A DNA stretch of 64,000 nt, taken from NCBI RefSeq assembly GCF_003335045.1, contig NZ_QOZG01000001.1, positions 372,001 to 436,000 of the forward strand, in the 5' to 3' direction. A model generated the notes under the pieces. The model saw only the letters and a list, made by a program, of their open reading frames with translations, had not been told where the DNA came from and searched no databases. Shown in pieces: positions 45,616 to 54,400 of the stretch. This stretch comes from Paramesorhizobium salinisoli (GTDB lineage: Bacteria; Pseudomonadota; Alphaproteobacteria; Rhizobiales; Rhizobiaceae). The translations under genes and the position numbers were made by a program. Numbering within the stretch: position 1 is the stretch's first letter; every line of letters begins with the position of its first letter.

Positions 45616-47334
45616 TTACTTCTGGGTTTCTGTGGCAAGCACCCGGTTCGCCGCCGCGATGATCGCCTCGAGCGAGGCGGTGACGATGTTGTCATTGATG
45701 CCGACGCCGAAAATCTTGCCCGCGGGATGCGCGATTTCCATGTAGCACACCGCCGATGCGTCAGACCCTTGCCTCAGCGAATGCTCGGAATAATCGACCA
45801 CCGAAAGCTTGATGCCGAGATAATGCGAGAGCGCATCGACGAACCCATCGATGGGCCCCGTTCCATTCCCTTCGATCCGCTTCGTCACACCGCCATCGCT
45901 GATCTCCGCCGCCATGATCCGGCGGCCCTTCCTTTTGGGGTCCGGATAGGTGTGGTGGTCGACGAATTTCAGCCGCGCGCCGGGCTGCTCCACGTAAACG
46001 CGCTGGAATTCATCATGGATGCGCTTCGACGGCAGTTCCTTGCCTTCCTCGTCGGTGATCTGCTGGATCACATCGCGGAACTCCACCTGCAGATTGCGCG
46101 GCAGGTTCAGCCCGTAATCCGCCTGCAGGATATAGGCGATGCCGCCCTTGCCCGATTGCGAGTTGATGCGGATGATCGCCTCGTAGGAGCGCCCGACATC
46201 CTGCGGATCGATCGGCAGGTAAGGCACTTCCCACAGGGGCTTGTTGGCCTGCCGGATCGCCTTCATACCCTTGTTGATGGCGTCCTGATGCGAACCCGAA
46301 AACGCCGTATAGACCAGTTCGCCTACATAAGGGTGCCGCTCGGCGATCTTCAACTGGTTCGAATATTCATAGACATCCTTCATCCGGTTGATGTCCGAAC
46401 AGTCGAGTTCCGGATCGACGCCCTGCGTGAACATGTTGAGCGCCAGCGTCACCACATCCACATTGCCGGTGCGCTCGCCATTGCCGAACAGCGTGCCCTC
46501 CACCCGGTCGGCGCCCGCCATCAGGCCCATTTCGGTCGCGGCAATGCCGGTGCCGCGGTCATTGTGCGGATGCAGCGAGACGATCAGGTTTTCGCGATTG
46601 TCGAGATTGCGGCACATCCATTCGATCCGGTCGGCATAGATGTTCGGCGTCGCCATCTCGACCGTCGACGGCAAATTGATGATGAGCTTGTTTGCAGGCG
46701 TGGGCTGAATGATCTCGCTCACCGCATTGCAGATCTCGAGCGCCACTTCCAGCTCGGTGCCGGTGAAGCTCTCCGGCGAATATTCGAAGCGGTAGCCGCC
46801 GCCGGCTTTTGCCGCCATATCGGCGATCATCTTGGCCGCATCGGTGGCGATCTGCTTGATGCCGGCGACGTCCTTGGCGAACACCACGCGACGCTGCAAT
46901 TCGCTGGTGGAATTGTAGAAATGGATGATCGGGCGCTTTGCGCCTTCAAGTGCCTCGAAGGTACGGCTGATCAGTTCCGGCCGGCATTGCACCAGTACCT
47001 GCAGCGAAACGTCGTCGGGAACGTTGCCCTCCTCCACGCACCAGCGCGCAAAGTCGAAATCGGTCTGCGACGCCGAAGGGAAGCCGATCTCGATTTCCTT
47101 GAAGCCCATGTCGAGCAGAAGCTGGAACATCCGCGCCTTGCGATCATGGCCCATCGGGTCGATCAAGGCTTGATTGCCGTCGCGCAGATCGACGGAGCAC
47201 CAGATCGGCGCTTTTTCGATGCGCTTGCCGGGCCAGGTACGGTCGGGAATATCGACCGCCGGATAGGCCTGGTACTTGGCGGCGGCGACGGGCATGCCTT
47301 TGGCAAAGGCGGAAGGAGCTTTGTTCTCGTTCAT
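45616..47334 (-). CDS. leuA: 2-Isopropylmalate synthase
   Basis: A 572-residue enzyme of the long LeuA2 type, condensing acetyl-CoA with 2-oxoisovalerate, the first committed step of leucine synthesis. The RDGNQALIDPM divalent-metal site lies near 50-60, the GNGERTGNVD segment near 280-289, and the regulatory leucine-binding domain near 435-560. It is preceded by a Leu-rich leader peptide and an attenuator, so transcription should respond to charged tRNA-Leu. It is downstream of a cation-efflux gene but separated by a terminator. Confidence 0.97.
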   Translation of the reverse strand: MNENKAPSAFAKGMPVAAAKYQAYPAVDIPDRTWPGKRIEKAPIWCSVDLRDGNQALIDPMGHDRKARMFQLLLDMGFKEIEIGFPSASQTDFDFARWCVEEGNVPDDVSLQVLVQCRPELISRTFEALEGAKRPIIHFYNSTSELQRRVVFAKDVAGIKQIATDAAKMIADMAAKAGGGYRFEYSPESFTGTELEVALEICNAVSEIIQPTPANKLIINLPSTVEMATPNIYADRIEWMCRNLDNRENLIVSLHPHNDRGTGIAATEMGLMAGADRVEGTLFGNGERTGNVDVVTLALNMFTQGVDPELDCSDINRMKDVYEYSNQLKIAERHPYVGELVYTAFSGSHQDAINKGMKAIRQANKPLWEVPYLPIDPQDVGRSYEAIIRINSQSGKGGIAYILQADYGLNLPRNLQVEFRDVIQQITDEEGKELPSKRIHDEFQRVYVEQPGARLKFVDHHTYPDPKRKGRRIMAAEISDGGVTKRIEGNGTGPIDGFVDALSHYLGIKLSVVDYSEHSLRQGSDASAVCYMEIAHPAGKIFGVGINDNIVTASLEAIIAAANRVLATETQK

Positions 47335-47436
47335 GGCTATTCTCGTTTCCTGAGATCGAGCAGCATACCGGCAGTATATGACCGGATATCGACAGCGGCG
47401 ATCTGAATCAGCGGTTACGGTTCTGATGTAAAGGGC

Positions 47437-47480
47437 AAAAGGAGCATGGGCCTGGCGACCATTCGACCGCCGGACGCTCC
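47437..47480 (-). terminator. Attenuator terminator of leuA
   Basis: GGAGC/GCTCC outer pairing (47476-47480 with 47441-47445) with an inner GGCG/CGCC stem ends in TTTT, then TTT after GCCC. A competing fold pairs GGCGACC (47497-47503, inside the leader peptide) with GGTCGCC (47454-47460) over seven bases and would break the terminator. This is a classic attenuation arrangement. Confidence 0.75.
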
Positions 47481-47482
47481 TC

Positions 47483-47599
47483 TCAACGAGCCCGACGGTC
47501 GCCGATAAGGCCGAGAAGAAGCGAGAGTGGCAACGCGCAAGCCTTCACTTCCGCGAATGCGGAACGAGCGAAGGAGGATATGACCCGGCGCGTGTTCAT
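47483..47599 (-). CDS. leuL: Leucine leader peptide (attenuation)
   Basis: A 38-codon reading frame ending 149 bases before leuA. Residues 23-31 are LPLSLLLGL, with six Leu codons in nine positions, followed by IGDRRAR and stop. Stalling at the Leu run would free the downstream antiterminator. No ribosome site precedes the ATG; the promoter lies so close that the mRNA is predicted to begin at or next to it. The leader is unlikely to make a functional protein. The identification as leuL is based on position, codon run and hairpins; the exact leuL homologue was not compared. Confidence 0.75.
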   Translation of the reverse strand: MNTRRVISSFARSAFAEVKACALPLSLLLGLIGDRRAR

Positions 47600-47607
47600 G
47601 GAGACGA

Positions 47608-47636
47608 TTGATAATCGAGACAGGGTGACGACGCAA
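47608..47636 (-). promoter_or_regulatory. Promoter of the leuL-leuA transcript
   Basis: A -35 TTGCGT (47631-47636) and -10 TATCAA (47608-47613) with a 17-base spacer. The -10 ends eight bases before the leuL ATG, so the predicted transcript is leaderless or nearly so. Confidence 0.6.
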
Positions 47637-47660
47637 GAAAATTAAAAGAGCGCCACGCTC
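47637..47660 (-). terminator. Terminator of the cation-efflux gene
   Basis: A GAGCG/CGCTC stem with a CCA loop is followed on the minus strand by TTTTAATTTT. A further GAGCCTG/CAGGCTC hairpin (47663-47689) overlaps the gene's stop codon. It directly abuts the leuL promoter. Confidence 0.8.
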
Positions 47661-47687
47661 CTGAGCCTGCTTCAAAACGGGTCAGGC

Positions 47688-48602
47688 TCAAGCAAAAGGC
47701 ACCGCGGCCGTCCCCCTTGGCAGCTTCGCCTCCTCTTCCGGCTCCACGTGGATGATGACGCGGGCGCTGGGGATCACCGTCTTCAACGCGTCCTCGATGC
47801 GGTCGCAGATGACATGAGCGTCGCCGACGCTCATGTCAGCCGCCACCACCATATGGAATTCGATGAAGGTAGCGCGGCCGGCGATGCGGGTTTTCAAATC
47901 ATGCACCTCGATCGCCCCGCCTGCATTGGCGGAAATGATGTCGCGGATACGCATCGTTTCGTCGAGATCGACACCGACATCCATTAGCCCCTGTACTGAG
48001 GAATTAATGACATGCCAGCCCTGCCAGAGGATGTTCAGGGCGACGATGATGGCAAGCAGCGGGTCGAGCACCGCCCAGCCGGTGGCCAGCGCCGCGACCA
48101 GGCCGATGATCACGCCGACAGACGTGACCACATCGGTCATGATATGCCTGCCGTCCGCCAGCAGCGCCGGCGATTTCTCACGGGTTCCCACGCGGATCAG
48201 CAGCATCGCCCAGAAGATATTGATGACGCTGGCGGCGCCGTTGATGGCAAGGCCTATCCCCGGCTGCTCCAGCATGCGTGGCGCCTGCAATGCCCACCAT
48301 GCCTCGCGGAAGATCAAAAGGGCAGCGACGACGATCAGCACGCCTTCGAGCACAGCCGAAAAATACTCGGCCTTGTGATGACCGAAGGGATGATTCTGGT
48401 CGGCGGGCTTGTGGCTGACCCGGATCGCCCACCACGCGGCGACGGCGGCAATCACATTGACGATGGATTCCAGCGCGTCGGAATAAAGCGCCACCGAACC
48501 GGTGATGGCGAAAGCAATATATTTCAGCCCGAGAACACAGAAAGCGACGGGAATCGACCATATGGAAAGAAGCTGAATCTTTTTCTTCGTATCCATGGCC
48601 AA
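47688..48602 (-). CDS. Cation diffusion facilitator transporter
   Basis: A 304-residue inner-membrane cation/proton antiporter of the CDF family. Six predicted helices (about 12-215) include the metal-site pair on helix 2 (ALYSDALESIVNV, SxxxD) and helix 5 (HIMTDVVTSVGV). The cytoplasmic domain (about 220-300) has EVHDLKTRIAGRATFIEFHMVV and a late HVICDRIED. The D/H pattern suits Zn2+, Fe2+ or Mn2+, and the metal cannot be fixed from sequence alone. It lies 88 bases after trpE(G) on the same strand. Confidence 0.93.
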   Translation of the reverse strand: MAMDTKKKIQLLSIWSIPVAFCVLGLKYIAFAITGSVALYSDALESIVNVIAAVAAWWAIRVSHKPADQNHPFGHHKAEYFSAVLEGVLIVVAALLIFREAWWALQAPRMLEQPGIGLAINGAASVINIFWAMLLIRVGTREKSPALLADGRHIMTDVVTSVGVIIGLVAALATGWAVLDPLLAIIVALNILWQGWHVINSSVQGLMDVGVDLDETMRIRDIISANAGGAIEVHDLKTRIAGRATFIEFHMVVAADMSVGDAHVICDRIEDALKTVIPSARVIIHVEPEEEAKLPRGTAAVPFA

Positions 48603-48689
48603 CCCTCTGTAATCGCCTTCATTAAAGCGACTGGCGACGGCATGTCTGCCGCCGCCTATCCATTTTGTCGCGCTATGCCGTGAGCTTTG

Positions 48690-50885
48690 TCAGGCCGCCC
48701 GCTCTTTCGCCCGCCGCGGCAGATGCGCCACGACATTCTCGATCATGCGCATACCGGCATCATGGCCGAGCGTCATAATCGATTCGGGATGGAACTGCAC
48801 CGCTGCGATGGGCTCCTTCTTATGCTCAAAGGCCATGATGACGCCGTCCTCGGTCTCGGCCGTGACGATGAAATCATCGGGCAAGCGCACCGGATCGGCG
48901 AAGATCGAGTGATAGCGCCCGACGGTCACCTCCTTCGGCAAGCCGGAGAAGATGCGCCCCTGCTTCAGCACGCGGATGCGCGATGGCTTGCCGTGCATCG
49001 GTTCATGCAATTGCCGAAGCGTGCCGCCATAGGCCTCGGTGAGCGCCTGCAGCCCGAGACAGACACCGAAGATCGGCAGGTTGCGCTGCCGCGCCTTGGC
49101 AATTGTCGCCTTGCAGTCGAAATCCTCCGGCTTGCCGGGACCGGGCGAAAGCACCACCAGATCCGGCTTCAGCCGGTCGAACAATTCCTCAGGCACTGGC
49201 GAGCGAACCGTCGAAACGGTCGCCCCGGTCTGGCGGAAATAATTCGCCAGCGTGTGTACGAAGGAATCCTCGTGATCGACCAGCAGGATCGTCAGCCCCT
49301 CGCCGACGCGCGACGCCGCCCGCGCCTCTCCCGAAGCATTGGCCTTGTGCGCGTCGCGAATGGCCGAGAGCATGGCCGAAGCTTTCAGCTCGGTCTCCGC
49401 CTCTTCCTCCTCCGGAATGGAATCATAGAGAAGCGTCGCGCCGGCGCGCACCTGGGCGATGCCGTCCTTGATGCGGATGGTGCGCAGCGTCAGGCCGGTA
49501 TTCATGTCACCATTGAAATGCACCATGCCGATCGCGCCGCCATACCAGGCGCGCGGGCTCTTCTCGTTTTCCTCGATGAAGCGCATCGCCCAGAGCTTCG
49601 GCGCACCCGTCACCGTCACCGCCCAGGCGTGGCTGAGAAAACCGTCGAAAGCGTCCATCCCCTCACGCAACCGCCCCTCGATATGATCGACGGTGTGGAT
49701 GAGGCGCGAATACATCTCGATCTGCCGCCGCCCGATGACGCGGACGGAACCCGGCTCGCACACCCGGCTCTTGTCGTTGCGGTCGACATCCGAGCACATG
49801 GTCAGTTCGGATTCGTCCTTCTTGGAATTGAGGAGCTTCAGGATCTGCTCCGAATCCGAAATCGCGTCATCACCGCGCTTGATCGTGCCTGATATGGGGC
49901 ATGTCTCGATCCGCCGGCCGTTGACCCGCACGAACATCTCCGGCGACGCGCCGACCAGATACTCGCCGTCGCCCAGATTGATGAAAAAGGAATAGGGCGA
50001 CGGATTGATCGACTTCAGCCGGCGGGAAATCTCCGAAGGCTTGGTCTCGCAGCGCTCATAGAAGGTCTGCCCCGGCACGACCTCGAAAAGATCGCCGCGC
50101 TTGAAGCTCTCCTTGGCCTTCTCGACCAGCCGCGCGAACTCGCCCGGATTGTGATCGCCGCGAGGCGGTATGCTGGCCGAAGGTTCGAACGGCGCGACCA
50201 CGGTCTCGCGCGACAGCCCCTCCGTGGAGGACCCGCCGAAGGAGAACTCATAGCGGTCGAACCACGCCTTGGCCGAATAATGATCTGCGACCAGTATCTC
50301 GTCGGGCAGATAGAGCACCAAATCGCGCTGGTCGTCGGGGCGCTTCAGCTTGAATGCGATGGGATCGAACTGGAACGCCAGATCGTAGCCGAACGCACCA
50401 TAAAGCCCGAGACTGGCATCGTCCTCGGAAAAAAACAGGCCGACGATGGCGCGCAGCGCCGTGAACACCGAAGGCGCGCGCGACCGTTCTTCCTCCGTGA
50501 AATGCCGCTGCGGTTCGGCGATCTCAAGCTCGATCAGTTTTTCTTCAGCCGTTACCACCGTCACGTCGGCAAGACCCTTGAGGACACCAAGGACCGGGCG
50601 CAGCATCACCACGCCGCGCGTGTTGAGCGCCTCGATCTTCATGCCGCGACCGCTGGAGGTGATGACCACCGGCGGGTCGATGATCGCGGTATCCCAGCGC
50701 GTATAGCGGCCCGGATATTCGTAGTTGGAGGAGAAAACCGCGCCGCGCCGCCCATCGAGCGCGTCGATGCGCGCTTCGATCGCCCCGGCGTAAGCCGTCG
50801 GCACCCGCGTCCGTGTGATGGCGATTCCGCCAGCCGTCACATAATCATGCACTTCGTTCTCGGCAGTCATTGCCATCGTCCTCAA
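48690..50885 (-). CDS. trpE(G): Anthranilate synthase, fused components I and II
   Basis: A 731-residue fusion of TrpE (about 1-510) and glutamine amidotransferase TrpG (about 530-725). It makes anthranilate from chorismate and glutamine, the first step of tryptophan synthesis. TrpE blocks include [13 protein letters not shown] near 330, [11 protein letters not shown] near 365 and [21 protein letters not shown] near 445-465. TrpG has the catalytic Cys in [10 protein letters not shown] near 605 and the FHPES site near 700. The fusion is typical of rhizobia and Brucella. Its transcript begins with the trpL leader, so Trp attenuation is expected. Confidence 0.97.
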   Translation of the reverse strand: MRTMAMTAENEVHDYVTAGGIAITRTRVPTAYAGAIEARIDALDGRRGAVFSSNYEYPGRYTRWDTAIIDPPVVITSSGRGMKIEALNTRGVVMLRPVLGVLKGLADVTVVTAEEKLIELEIAEPQRHFTEEERSRAPSVFTALRAIVGLFFSEDDASLGLYGAFGYDLAFQFDPIAFKLKRPDDQRDLVLYLPDEILVADHYSAKAWFDRYEFSFGGSSTEGLSRETVVAPFEPSASIPPRGDHNPGEFARLVEKAKESFKRGDLFEVVPGQTFYERCETKPSEISRRLKSINPSPYSFFINLGDGEYLVGASPEMFVRVNGRRIETCPISGTIKRGDDAISDSEQILKLLNSKKDESELTMCSDVDRNDKSRVCEPGSVRVIGRRQIEMYSRLIHTVDHIEGRLREGMDAFDGFLSHAWAVTVTGAPKLWAMRFIEENEKSPRAWYGGAIGMVHFNGDMNTGLTLRTIRIKDGIAQVRAGATLLYDSIPEEEEAETELKASAMLSAIRDAHKANASGEARAASRVGEGLTILLVDHEDSFVHTLANYFRQTGATVSTVRSPVPEELFDRLKPDLVVLSPGPGKPEDFDCKATIAKARQRNLPIFGVCLGLQALTEAYGGTLRQLHEPMHGKPSRIRVLKQGRIFSGLPKEVTVGRYHSIFADPVRLPDDFIVTAETEDGVIMAFEHKKEPIAAVQFHPESIMTLGHDAGMRMIENVVAHLPRRAKERAA

Positions 50886-50927
50886 CTCCGTTGCGCCTCA
50901 GCCCTGGCGGCTCTGCGGACGGTCAAA

Positions 50928-50960
50928 CAAAAAGGCCGCCCGGAAATTCCGTTGCGGCCT
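50928..50960 (-). terminator. Attenuator terminator of trpE(G)
   Basis: A perfect AGGCCGC/GCGGCCT outer stem (50933-50939, 50954-50960) and an inner CGGAA/TTCCG stem are followed by TTTTTGTTT. An alternative partner GCGGCC lies immediately after the leader stop, giving the antiterminator. Confidence 0.85.
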
Positions 50961-51000
50961 GATCCCTTTGCGCGCGTGCAAAACGACTGCGTGGCCGCTC

Positions 51001-51048
51001 TTAGCGGACCCACCACCAGCCATTCGTGACAATGCGCGTGTTGTTCAT
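51001..51048 (-). CDS. trpL: Tryptophan leader peptide
   Basis: A 15-codon frame, MNNTRIVTNGWWWVR, with three successive Trp codons (residues 11-13). The rhizobial trpL of Sinorhizobium is a 14-residue peptide with the same WWW core and is known to control trpE(G) attenuation; its transcript also yields a small RNA. The stop lies 40 bases before the terminator hairpin. No ribosome site is visible and the promoter predicts a leaderless mRNA, as known in Sinorhizobium. Confidence 0.9.
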   Translation of the reverse strand: MNNTRIVTNGWWWVR

Positions 51049-51055
51049 GCCCCGA

Positions 51056-51084
51056 TTGTTAGCGTCGAGTCGCATTTCTTGCAA
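51056..51084 (-). promoter_or_regulatory. Promoter of trpL-trpE(G), leaderless
   Basis: A -35 TTGCAA (51079-51084) and -10 TAACAA (51056-51061) are separated by 17 bases; seven bases follow to the trpL ATG, so the transcript start falls at or next to the initiation codon. Confidence 0.65.
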
Positions 51085-51126
51085 CTGCAAAATAATATCC
51101 GCGCCCCGGGGAGAGGGCGCGAGAAA

Positions 51127-51161
51127 GGAAAAAGTCCGGACCGTCGAAGCGGTCCGGACTT
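51127..51161 (-). terminator. Terminator of the candidate sRNA (or of putA)
   Basis: A perfect 11-bp stem AAGTCCGGACC/GGTCCGGACTT with an 8-base loop, followed on the minus strand by TTTTTCCTTT. It lies between putA and the trpL promoter, so it also insulates trp from readthrough. Confidence 0.85.
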
Positions 51162-51235
51162 CCATTGTCCGTTTTGAAGGGACAATATATCAGGCAGGGG
51201 TTAGGCGGGGGCTGGTTCCCTGTCCTGATCTCAGA
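51127..51235 (-). ncRNA. Candidate small RNA between putA and trpL
   Basis: Predicted transcript of about 110 nt. It begins with a weak GTTCT/AGGAC hairpin, then a C-rich single-stranded stretch with CCCCCGCC and ACCCCTGCC. A perfect ATTGTCC/GGACAAT hairpin (51164-51186) follows, then a perfect AAGTCCGGACC/GGTCCGGACTT terminator (51132-51161) ending in TTTTT. A promoter lies at 51241-51269. This order is typical of bacterial sRNAs that pair with ribosome binding sites through C-rich loops. The alternative is a long 3' end of putA. No family was recognised. Confidence 0.6.
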
Positions 51236-51240
51236 ACATC

Positions 51241-51269
51241 CAAATACCTTGAGTATTAGATATTCGCAA
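51241..51269 (-). promoter_or_regulatory. Putative promoter of the candidate sRNA
   Basis: A -35 TTGCGA (51264-51269) and -10 TATTTG (51241-51246) with a 17-base spacer, in an AT-rich stretch. The predicted start is near 51235. Confidence 0.45.
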
Positions 51270-51380
51270 TACAACTATTAGGTGATCAAACATATGCAAT
51301 ATGGCTTAACACCTATCTAAGGTTGCATTGATTCGCAAGCAGGAAAACTTCATTTCCGAAGCTTTCTTGCGTTTTCTGTT

Positions 51381-51421
51381 AAAAAAACAATGAACAGCGG
51401 CGCAAGAGTACACCCTTTGCG
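51381..51421 (-). terminator. Possible putA terminator
   Basis: A CGCAA/TTGCG-based hairpin (51401-51421), starting five bases after the putA stop, is followed 13 bases later by a run of seven T on the minus strand. The gap before the T-run makes it less certain than the others. Confidence 0.4.
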
Positions 51422-51425
51422 TGCA

Positions 51426-54400
51426 TCATTCCCCCATGGCAATGAGGCTAGCATTGCCGCCGGCAGCCGCGGTATTGACCGAAACCACCTGTTCCAGCGC
51501 GAAGCGCGTGAGATAAGTTGGTCCGCCCGCTTTTGGCCCGGTGCCGGAAAGTCCGGAGCCGCCGAAAGGCTGTGTGCCCACAACCGCCCCGATTGTGTTG
51601 CGATTGACATAGATATTGCCGACGTCCAGTCGATCCACAGCCTTGGCGACCGTTGCCTCGATGCGGGTATGCAGGCCGAAGGTCAGACCGTATCCGGTGG
51701 CGGCGATCTGGTCGAGCACACGGTCAAGTTCTTTGGCTTTCCAGCGCACGACATGAAGGATCGGTCCGAATACCTCGCGCGTCAGCGCTTCCGGCCGGTC
51801 GAGCTCGACGATATGCGGCGCGAAAAAAATCCCCTCGTCGGGCGCGGTGCCGGCGAAGCGGATCTTCTGCGTCTTCCGCATTTCCGCGATATGGTCGGCG
51901 AGCATGGCGCGCTGCGCCTCATCGATGATCGGGCCGATATCGGTGGAAGGCAAAGCCGGATCGTCCAGCACGAGCTCCCGCGCAGCGCCCTCGATCATCT
52001 CCAGCATGGAATCGGCGATATCCTCCTGCAGATAGAGGATGCGCAGCGCCGAGCAGCGCTGCCCGGCGGACCGGAAGGCCGACATGACCACATCGTCCGT
52101 CACCTGTTCGGCCAGCGCCGTCGCATCGACGATCATCGCGTTGAGCCCGCCGGTTTCCGCGATCAGCGGCACGATCGGGCCATCCTTGGCGGCAAGCGCC
52201 CTGTTGATCGCCCAGGCCGTCTTGGTCGAGCCGGTGAAGGCGACGCCGCCGATGGCCGGATGCGCGGTGAGCGCGGCACCCACCGCGCCATCGCCCGGCA
52301 CGTAGAGCACCGCATCCCTCGGCACGCCCGCCTCGTGCAGCAGTTTCACCGCCTCGAAGGCGATGAGCGGCGTCTGCGGCGCGGGCTTGGCGATCACCGC
52401 ATTGCCGGCGGCAAGCGCCGCCGTCACCTGGCCGAGGAAGATCGCCAGTGGGAAATTCCATGGGGATATACAGACGAACACGCCGCGCCCGCGATGGCGC
52501 AGCCGGTCGTCCTCGCCCGTCGGCCCGGGCATGACCTGATCATGGGCGAACTGGCGGCGCGCCTCGGCCGCATAATAGCGGCAGAAGTCCACCGCCTCGC
52601 GGATTTCGGCAAGGCCGTCGTCCAGCGTCTTACCCGCCTCGCGGGTCAGCAGATCCATCAGCCTGTCGCGGTTCTCTTCCAGGAGATCGCTGGCGCGTTC
52701 CAGTGCCGCCGCACGCTCCTCCGCCGCCACGCGCGACCACGCCACAAAGCCCTTGCGCGCAATCTCGACAGCCCGCCCCGCCTCGTCCGCGCCAGCCGGA
52801 ATGACGGTGCCGACCTTTATGCCATTGACTGGCGAAAGCACCGGCTCCGCCTTGCCCGAAACCTTGAGACCCGGAATGAGCGGAACCGCATCGACATTGC
52901 GCCGCACCGCGCCGATGCCGCTAACGAGGCCGGCCAGCGCCTCCCGATCGCCGAATTCGATGCCGGCCGAATTGCGCCGCTTGCCGTAGAGTTCGCGCGG
53001 CAGCGGGATGCCCGGATTGCGATAGCCCCTGCCGTCCTCCAGCCTCGAGGCCGGGCGCACCAGCAGATCTGAAATCGGCACGCTTTCATCGCCCACCACT
53101 GAGACGAAGGAGGAATTGGCGCCGTTCTCCAGAAGCCGGCGCACGAGATAGGCGAGCAAATCGCGATAGCCGCCAACCGGCGCATAGATGCGGCAGGCGA
53201 TCTTCTCGCCCTTCTCGGTAATCTGCTTATAAAGGCTCTCGCCCATGCCGTGCAGCCGCTGGAACTCGAAGCCGCTCTTGTCGGCGCCCGCCATCTCCAG
53301 GATGGCGGCGACCGTCAGCGCATTATGCGTGGCGAATTGCGGGAAGATGCGCGGGCGCGCCGCGAGCATCCGCTGGGCGCAGGCGAGATAGGAGATATCC
53401 GTCGCCGGCTTGCGGGTGAAAACGGGATAATCGTCGAGCCCGCGCTCCTGCGCCCGCTTCACCTCCGTGTCCCAATAGGCGCCCTTGACGAGGCGCACCA
53501 TCATGCGCCGCCCGAAACGCCCGGCCAGCGCATCGATATGCTCGATGACGGCCAGCGCACGCTTCTGATAGGACTGGATGGCGAGGCCGAAACCGTCCCA
53601 ACCGTCGAGCGAAGGATCGGCGAACACCCGGTCGATCACGTCGAGCGAGAGTTCCAGTCGGTCCGCCTCCTCCGCGTCGATGGTGAAGTTCAAATCATAG
53701 CTCTTCGCCTTCTGCGCCAAGGCCAGCACATCCGGCACCAGCTCTTCCAGCACCTGTTCGCGATGGGTCGCGAGATACCGTGGGTGCAGCGCCGAAAGCT
53801 TGACCGAAATGCCCATGCGATCCGGCAAAGGCTTGCCCCCCGCCGCCTTGCCTATGGCGTCGATCGCATCGGCGTAGGATTTGTAGTAGCGCTTCGCGTC
53901 GGCCCGCGTCCGCGCGCCTTCTCCCAGCATGTCGAAGGAATGGCGATAGCCCTTGGCCTCAGCCGCGCGGGCACGCTTCAACGCTTCCCCAATCGTCTCG
54001 CCCAAAACGAAATGATGGCCGAGGAAGCGCATCGCCTGCTTGGTCGCGGTGCGCACTGTCGGCAGGCCGACGCGTTTCATCAGCGCGGCGACGACGCCCT
54101 CCGGCGTCTCGCCCGGCTTGATTACCTTGGCGGACAAGCCCAGCGCCCAGGCGGAGGCCGAGACGAACCAGGTGTCGCCCTGCCCTTCATGTTCGGACCA
54201 GCGGCCCTGCTTCAGCTTGTCCTCGATGAGCTTGTCCTGCGTGGCCGCATCCGGCACCCGCAAAAGCGCCTCGGCAAGCACCATGAGCGCCAGGCCCTCA
54301 CGCGTGGAAAGCCCGTATTCGCGCAGGAAATCCTCTACACCGCCGATGCCGCTCGCCTGCTTGCGGATCGTGGCGACAAACTCCGTCGCCCGCTTGTCGA

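Noticed and set aside
45514-47406. Plus-strand open frame of 630 codons opposite leuA
   Set aside because: Antisense shadow of leuA; composition is not protein-like and there is no ribosome site.
47415-47675. 86-codon minus-strand frame upstream of leuA
   Set aside because: It overlaps the leuL leader in another frame and runs across the terminator and promoter; the Leu-rich 38-codon frame explains the region better.
51059-51274. 71-codon minus-strand frame over the sRNA candidate
   Set aside because: No ribosome site, no conserved features, and it runs through a strong terminator; a non-coding RNA fits better.
51390-53072. Plus-strand frame (560 codons) opposite putA
   Set aside because: Shadow of the putA aldehyde dehydrogenase domain.
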